DNA of 64,000 nucleotides, taken from contig NC_045436.1 in the NCBI RefSeq assembly GCF_002776525.5, forward strand, positions 5,805,918 through 5,869,917, given 5' to 3'. The notes under the pieces are model-generated. The model worked only from the letters and a program-made list of their open reading frames with translations. It was not told where the DNA came from and did no database searches. Of the stretch, positions 57,818 to 64,000 are shown piece by piece; the first letter of the stretch is position 1; every line of letters starts with the position of its first letter. This DNA comes from Piliocolobus tephrosceles. Its lineage: Eukaryota; Chordata; Mammalia; Primates; Cercopithecidae. A program made the position numbers and the translations under genes.

Positions 57818-58139
57818 TTTTATTTCATTTTATTTTACTTTTTAATTTAATTTTATTTTATTTTAAGACGGAGTCTTTGTCACCTAGGCTGAGGTGCAGT
57901 GGCGTGATCTCGGCTCACTGCAACCTCTGCCTCTTGGGTTCCAACAATTCTCCTGGCTCAGTCTCCCAAGTAGCTGGGATTACAGGCACATGCCACCACG
58001 CTTGGCTAACTGTCATAGTTTTAGTAAAGATGCGGTTTCAGCATGTTGGCCAGGCAGGTCTTGAACTCTTGACCTCATGATCCACCCATCTTGGCCTCCC
58101 AAAGTGCTGGGATTACAGGCATGAGCCACCATGCCCGGC
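57818..58139 (-). mobile_element. Alu with TTTTA-rich tail
   Basis: Minus orientation; (TTTTA)-type tail at about 57818-57865, then AAGACGGAGTCTTTGTCACC, with a deletion where CTCGCTC is expected. TCTCACC lies before (57810-57816) and after the element. Confidence 0.93.
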
Positions 58140-58530
58140 TCTCACCCGTATATTTTAAATGCATGCTCAGTAAACATCTGGTGAGTAATGCCAGGGTCTT
58201 AATGTAGTGTATTATGCACTTGAGTTTGGAAGACTCACATGTCAGCACCACGTGAACCATTCCAGTTAAGCAGTGGTGCTCAAAGTAAGACATGTTTCCC
58301 AGGACATGGAGGAGGAGGGCAGCCCTGGCTTTAATTAAGCCCAGCAGGGCCAAGACACTCGCTGAGCAAAAGGGATGAACGGATAAGTAACTACTATTTT
58401 ACCCTGACTTATATTGTCAGCTACTCTGTAAAGTGTCCCCAACTTCCTAGAAAGATTTCGTTCTCTTCTATCAATACTCAGAATATTTATGCAACCAGAA
58501 TGTATTCTCTTTCATTTATATGCCTGTCTT
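58140..58530. other. Unassigned intronic stretch
   Basis: Nothing recognised. Confidence 0.4.
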
Positions 58531-58640
58531 CTGCACTGCGTCACAGGTTTTGCCAGAGCAGGACTGACTTTGAGACATCTTTGAATCCACAGTGCCTAGC
58601 ACAGTGCTCAGTGGTGGCTACAGCAGAGTGGCATCCCCTG
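58531..58640 (+). mobile_element. L2 3' fragment
   Basis: 'aatccacagtgcctagcaca' and 'gtgctcagtggtggctac' match the region just before the L2 terminus; cut by the next Alu. Confidence 0.55.
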
Positions 58641-58656
58641 GGGAGATTTCTTTTTT

Positions 58657-58930
58657 TGTTTTTTGGGTTTTTTTTTGTTTTGTTTTTGTTTTTGAGACAA
58701 AGTCTCGCACCGTCGGGCAGGCTGGAGTGCAGTGGCATGATCTCAGCTCATTGCAACCTCTGCCTCCCGGATTCAAGCGATCCTTCCGCCTCAGCCTCCT
58801 GAGTATCTAGGACTACAGGTGCACACTACCATGTCCGGTTAATGTTTGTATTTTTAGTAGAGACGGGGTTTCACTGTATTGGCCAGGCTGGTCTCGATCT
58901 CCTGACCTCATGATTTGCCCTCCTTGGCCT
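58657..58930 (-). mobile_element. Alu, 5' truncated
   Basis: Minus orientation with a T/G tail. The body stops at CTCCTTGGCCT, missing the first about 40 bp of the element. Target-site copies GAGATTTCTTTTTT (58643-58656) and GAGATTTCTTTTTT (58931-58944) flank it, so truncation happened at insertion. Confidence 0.94.
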
Positions 58931-58944
58931 GAGATTTCTTTTTT

Positions 58945-59968
58945 AAATCATAAAACTCAAGAATGATTATGCACTTCTATTTCTCCTCGTATGTTTGAAA
59001 TTCTTGATCACTTTATTTCTCTATATTTCATTTAAAAAACATTTTAAAATGGAAAGTTCCAAATACATTCAAAAGTTAGCAGAACAGTATCCTAAAACCT
59101 CCATGTACCTATCACTCAGCTTCAAGAATTAACTTATTTTGTTTCCCTGTGGAAAATGAAACTGGAAATCATAGATGGTACATAATAGGTACGATTTATT
59201 CTAGAAAAACTATGCAAATTCATAGTCCTTGCCTCTACATGAAAAAGGTGTTTTCAGTTAAAATAAAATATTTCAGATTTTTAACAAATAATTCCCTGCT
59301 AAGTTCCCTGCTAATAATTCCCTGTTAAGTTTATTCACTGGACAACCAGCTACCAGAAGACAGTATTCCCAGACTGCCAAGTTGCAAACACAGGGTCACT
59401 GTCCCATAATATCCTATCCCCCAAATTAATGATAGTTAAACGACTAAATATATTTAATTATGAAAGGTCAGTGTTCTCCTTCAGCCTAAACGTTTATCTG
59501 AATTAATAAATCTTTTAAAATTTGTAATCTCAAGGTTTCTTTTCTATCCCCATTCTGAAAGCTGACTGCATCCCAGATTCAGTCTTCTAGAAAAGTTGAA
59601 ACTCACTACTGCCAGAGGTGGAATTCAAAGCCCCAGCAATTAGATGAACTGATAAGAAATTATTATGTTGCAGTACAAAAACAAAGGCCACTTACTTTAC
59701 AAAATGAAAACATCCGACAAGATAGTAATAAGACTTCTTATTTCAGGGCTGTAAGAATTGGTTTCAAACCATAAAAAAAGATTTTTTTTAAAGCACATTA
59801 TATAGAAAATCTTTATAAATGTGGCCTGTCTCCATTCTCCTAGGACCCTATACCAGCTTTGCAGTTCCTGTCTGCCATCGTTTTCTCAGGCTGAAACAGT
59901 AGATAGCCCATATTTTACAAACAAGAGCTCTTCTATCTCTTTTTGTAGTGCCTAAAAAGTCCGTTTAC
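58945..59968. other. Unassigned intronic stretch
   Basis: No exon or named repeat. A short direct repeat 'aataattccctgctaagttc / aataattccctgttaagttt' lies near 59287-59332. Confidence 0.4.
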
Positions 59969-60293
59969 GGCCGGGCGCAGTGGCTCACGTCTGTAATCCC
60001 AGCACTTTGGGAGGCCGAGGCAGGCGGATCACGAGGTCAGCAGATCGAGACCATCCTGGCTAACATGGCGAAACCCTGTCTCTACTAAAAATACAAAAAA
60101 AAAAAAAAAATTATCCAGGCGTGGTGGCGGCGCCTGTAGTCCCAGCTACTCGGGAGGCTGAGGCAGGAGAATGGCGTAAACCCGGGAGGCGGAGCTTGCA
60201 GTGAGCTGAGATCGTGCCACCGCACTCCAGCCTGGGCCACAGAGCGAGATGCCATCTCAAAAAAAAAAGAAAAAAAGAAAAAAGAAAAAAGAA
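59969..60293 (+). mobile_element. AluY-type element
   Basis: Plus orientation. 'gatcacgaggtcagcagatc', 'atggcgtaaacccgggaggc' and 'gcagtgagctgagatcgtgc' are Y-type; the 'gcgtaaaccc' and 'gagctgagatc' variants are common in monkey AluY. Middle A-stretch expanded to about 17 A. Tail (GAAAAAA)n. Confidence 0.95.
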
Positions 60294-60597
60294 ATCAGTT
60301 TACAAATGTAAATTATGCAATACGGAATGACTTTTTTTTTTTTAATAAAGAAGAGCTGGAGGACTACAGGTTTTTGTATACAGATTATGAAAATGAAATG
60401 CGGATGAGCTCAGGACAATCAGAAGCCTCTTAGTGATCCCTCAGTACCAGATGAAACCCAGATCCAACAACCAGCAGTCTGGTCCCACGCGGTGAGTCAT
60501 GAGTGTTCATCCAAGTTTTGTTTTTGTTCTTTTAACCTCGGTTTTGTCTAAAAAAAGCAAAAACAAAAACAAACAACAAAAAACCTAGAAGCCTGGC

Positions 60598-60680
<83 letters not shown>

Positions 60681-61235
60681 AAATACAAATGTGTAAGATA
60701 ATTTATAAATGTCTAAACTCAGAGGAAATAAGCTGGTTGGTCAATCAACAGTAAATTGGATTGTACCTCTGCTGAAATGTCTGCTCTCAGTGTCAAAGTT
60801 TATTTAACTGTTGGCTGCTGATCTCAGAGCTGTTAACATTAAAATTACATTGATTGAGCCAAAATCAAAGATGCCTTTGCTGTTTACACATCAGGCATGA
60901 AGGCTAATTACTTACTAATCCTTGAGAGTTTTAAATGCTTCTGAGGTACTAAATATCCCTGAGGACCATCCATATTTTTCAATGGGTTGAGGACAGGCCC
61001 TTCAACACATGTGCCCTCTAATAGCTGAAGAGGAGTTGGAGGGTGCCAGGCATGATGAAGCGATAAATGTCAACAAGAGAATCAGTATTGTCTGTTGTCT
61101 TGGAGAATCTCAGATTCTTTCTAACCAAAGTGTACAATAAAATATTCACAACATATTGATTTATATTTCATCTCTGTGTTTCTTCCAGTGGAGCTTTTTA
61201 ATGCACAACACATAAACTTAATAATACGAACATTA
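60294..61235. other. Unassigned intronic stretch
   Basis: Nothing recognised besides the (TA)n(CA)n array. Confidence 0.4.
60598..60681. repeat. Compound (TA)n(CA)n microsatellite
   Basis: Alternating (TA)10, (CA)12, (TA)5, (CA)9 and (TA)10-type blocks over 84 bp; the mirrored block order lets the TA blocks pair with each other. Confidence 0.96.
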
Positions 61236-61399
61236 GCTCCATCTACCAATTGCTAATGACTAACTTTGTGCCAGGCACTGTGCTAAGTATTTTAAGCACA
61301 TTATATGGTATCCACGTTGTTTATCACCATATGCCCCGTATACTTATTAGGTATACACCCCCATGTCATGCATGAATATTGGGGTGCTCAAGAAAAGAA
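61236..61399 (+). mobile_element. MIR fragment cut by an Alu
   Basis: 'aactttgtgccaggcactgt', 'gctaagtattttaagcacat', then diverged 3' core up to the Alu boundary. Confidence 0.8.
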
Positions 61400-61689
61400 T
61401 TTTCTTGAGATGCAGTCTTGCTCTGTTGCCCAGGCTGGAGTGCAGTGGCACAATCTCAGCTCACTGCAGCCTCTGCCTCCCAGGTTCAAGTGATTCTCCT
61501 GCCTCAGCCTCCCGAGTAGCTGGGATTACAGGCGCCCACCACTGCGCCCAGCTAATTTTTGTATTTTTAGTAGAGATAGAGTTTTGCCATGTTTCCCAGG
61601 CTGGTCTCAAACTCCTGACCTCAGGCGATCCACCTGCCTTGGCCCCCCAAAGTGCTGGGATTATAGATGTGAGCCACGATGCCTGGCCA
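61400..61689 (-). mobile_element. Alu, full length body (AluS-like), short tail
   Basis: Minus orientation; TTTTCTTGAGATGCAGTCTT start (almost no T tail left), ending ATGCCTGGCC. Inserted in or beside the MIR. Confidence 0.93.
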
Positions 61690-62767
61690 CAAAATATTTT
61701 TTGAATGAATGAAAGAACTGAAGAGTAGGAGAACCAAAAGGATGAGTAAGAATGAATATTATGAACAAATACATATGACTCAAAGACTCCATCAGCACAT
61801 GGAATCCATAATTCAGTCCACTCATCTTACGAGTAACTGATTTGGTTCTTGCAAAGATAAACTAAAGATGACCTAATGTGTTTTTACTAACTTCATCATC
61901 CTTATCTCTGGTGCACACAAAAGCAGCTAGATCTGAGCTTGTTTCATTAAAAGTGGTTGGTTGGCCACACCACAGATCTAAAGCATACGTTACAGCAAGC
62001 TTTGTCTCTCCTGAATGTTTCATTTTCGTGTCAGCCTGAATGAAAAGTGGTTTATTTGACATGGCATTCATCAACAAATATTTACTGGACAATTATTTTA
62101 TGAAGGAATTGTAAAATAAAACTTTAAAATAGTAAAATAAAGAGGTTGCAAATTTAGAAGAAACAGTAGATTTAGAATAAACGATCACACATAAAATATT
62201 TAGTACAATTAGGACCAGGAAGTTTTTAAAGAAAAAGGAAGTCAGGCTTTCAAATCTTACTGATTAGGGGGTCAATTCTGTACAACCAAATTAGAAAATA
62301 AAACTTGACCTCTGTCAAACATCATGTAATCAATCAACTTGGGTTATCTTTGAGTTTCAAATTAGAACACGCTGTGTTCCCTTTGATGACAACATCTTTG
62401 TGAAGCTGGTTTTTTGGTGGTTGCCAAGATAAAAAGCAGGATTGTGCAAACATCAGCGTGGAGCAGGAAGAGGAGTGGCCATGCCCCAGGTAATTCCCAG
62501 GTTTGAGAAGTTCTGCAGTTTTCAGCATGTACATATATCCCCAGAGTAACGGGACTTATTTAAGAATAAAATAACATTTTTCATATTGCTACGAAGTTGC
62601 TAGGACATAAGTACCTCCTGCTTAGTCATTTGGGTCTCACTAATGAGTAACCAGAACAACTAGGTGTTTCTTTTGCCCTAGCAGTTTTGTGGAGAAATTC
62701 GTGAGGCACGAAAGATACCATGAACCAACGTCAGGGAACCCGGGTGTCTTGATTTCAGAAATAATAG
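61690..62767. other. Unassigned intronic stretch
   Basis: Nothing recognised; A/T-rich in part. Confidence 0.4.
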
Positions 62768-62774
62768 AAATGCT

Positions 62775-63068
62775 GGATGGGTGCGGGGGCTCGCGCCTGT
62801 AATCCCAGCACTTTGGGAGGTCGAGGCAGGCAAATCACCTGAGGTCAGGAGTTTGAGGCTGGTCTGTCCAGCATGGTGAAACCCCGTCTCTACTAAAAAT
62901 ACAAAATTTAGCTGGGTGTGGTGGCGGGCACCTGTAATCCCAACTACTCAGGAGGCTGAGGCAGGAGAATCGCTTGAACCCGGGAGGCGGAGGCTGCTGT
63001 GAGCCGAGATCGCGCCATTGCACTCCAGCCTGGGCAACAGAGCGAGACTCCATTAAAAAAAAAAAAAA
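62775..63068 (+). mobile_element. Alu, full length (AluS-like)
   Basis: Plus orientation; AAATGCT is found before (62768-62774) and just after the A tail. Confidence 0.94.
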
Positions 63069-63120
63069 ATGCTATCTTTAAATAAGAAAACACCATAATT
63101 ATGATCACTCCTGATATATC

Positions 63121-63330
63121 TATCACACTGGTCAGAATTTTTAGGAACTTTACATAACTTCGCCATTATGTCATTGTGCAGATGAGGAAACTGAGCCGCA
63201 GAGAAGTTAAGAAGCACATCCCAGCTCACAGAGATGGGAGAATGCTAGAGCCTGAAATCAAGCCTGGGACTGTCCAACCCAAAGGTGTCACTCTTCATTT
63301 TACCACAGTCCCTCTCCCTCCAGCAACCAC
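63121..63330 (+). mobile_element. MIR SINE
   Basis: 'ttacataacttcgccattat', 'cagatgaggaaactgagccg', 'cccagctcacagagatggga' and 'gaaatcaagcctgggactgt' follow MIR. Confidence 0.87.
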
Positions 63331-63400
63331 TGGAGCACATTGTAAACAACACTCAATAAATAGTGAGTCTGAAAAAAAAAAAAAAAGAATCCGTTACCAT

Positions 63401-63833
63401 CTGTAGTAGCTGAGTGGTGGCCCCTGAAAGGGTACATCTAAGTCCTAACCCCCAGAACCTGTGAATTGAGCTTGACTTAGGAAAGGGTCTTTGCAGATAT
63501 GATTAAGTTAAGGAGCTCGAGATGAGAAGATCGTCCTGGATTCCTCAGGTGGGCCCTAAATCTAACAACAGGTGTTTTCATAGAGAAGAAGACAGGAGGA
63601 CACAGAGAAGACAAAAAAGCTTTGTGAGGACAGAGGCAGATACCGGAGAGATGTAGCCACAGACTAAGGAGGACTTGGAGGCACCAGAGGCTGGAAGGGA
63701 CAGGGAAGGAATCTCCCCTAGATCCAACACGTCGATTTCAGCCTTCGGGCTCCAGAACTGTGAGAGAATACACTTCTGGGGTTGTAAGCCACCCAGTGCA
63801 TGCTGCTCTGCTATGGCAGCCCTAGGAAATAAT
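63401..63833 (+). mobile_element. MaLR LTR, MLT1-type (MLT1C/D-like)
   Basis: 'gtcctaacccccagaacctg', 'ggtctttgcagatatgatta', 'tcctcaggtgggccctaaat', 'ctccagaactgtgagagaat', 'gcagccctaggaaataatg' follow an MLT1 LTR from start to end in plus orientation. No internal sequence, so a solo LTR. An A14 run precedes it. Confidence 0.85.
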
Positions 63834-64000
63834 GAGCCATCCTTGGTTCCAAGTCACCAAATGATTAAGATTGTTACAAATCACTTAAACATCCAAATTA
63901 CCTGGTTAGCTACCAATAGCTTTTACAAGTCCAAAATCTGAAAATAGTCTTCTATTCCCTATGTACCAAGGAGCTGACTCTTTTGATAGATCTTAACGGC
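63834..64000. other. Unassigned intronic end of window
   Basis: Nothing recognised. The STOX2 upstream intron continues past the window edge. Confidence 0.4.

Overview
The window is primate nuclear DNA. It is crowded with Alu SINEs (about 29 copies or fragments), L1 pieces, older MIR, L2, Tigger and MaLR relics, and microsatellites. One Alu (57224-57514, minus) carries bases typical of the AluYR lineage of Old World monkeys, so I read the source as a cercopithecid (macaque, baboon, vervet or similar) rather than human or another ape. Two runs of exactly ten Ns, each inside a long TTTA array, point to a draft assembly.

The only protein-coding segment I can support is one internal exon on the minus strand at 1181-1333. 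Its translation matches my recollection of STOX2 (storkhead box 2) from the GDVSPIS segment into the start of the storkhead winged-helix domain. It has a consensus acceptor and donor and is phase 1 at both ends. STOX2 therefore runs right to left here: 1-1180 is the start of the downstream intron and 1334-64000 is part of the very long upstream intron. Neither the first coding exon nor the large next coding exon is in the window.

Layout by region. 1-10.9 kb surrounds the exon and is Alu-poor: one head-to-head Alu pair, an L2 3' end and a short L1 tail. 10.9-22.1 kb is mostly single-copy intron with scattered Alu and MIR and an isolated CpG-dense patch at 14980-15072. 22.1-31 kb is a transposon stack: a rearranged hAT-like relic, an MSTA solo LTR, and an old antisense L1 broken by a sense L1, a second L1 fragment and two Alus. 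31-47 kb mixes unassigned intron, a 119-bp dispersed duplication, Alu/FLAM, MIR and L2, a CAG tract, a possible CRE, and an A-rich old repeat with a 3-copy 62-64 bp array and a GATA array. 47-64 kb is Alu-dense (16 copies in about 16 kb), with a complete Tigger/MER2 split by an Alu and an MLT1-type LTR at the end.

The many short open frames are chance or Alu/L1-derived; I found no other gene, RNA gene or CRISPR array. I see no new multi-gene system. The most useful leads are the CpG patch with a strong downstream minus-strand splice donor (possible unannotated STOX2 first exon or enhancer) and several readable rearrangements: twin priming in an L1, likely template-switch duplications, a tandem duplication that copied part of an Alu tail, and inter-arm Alu deletion.
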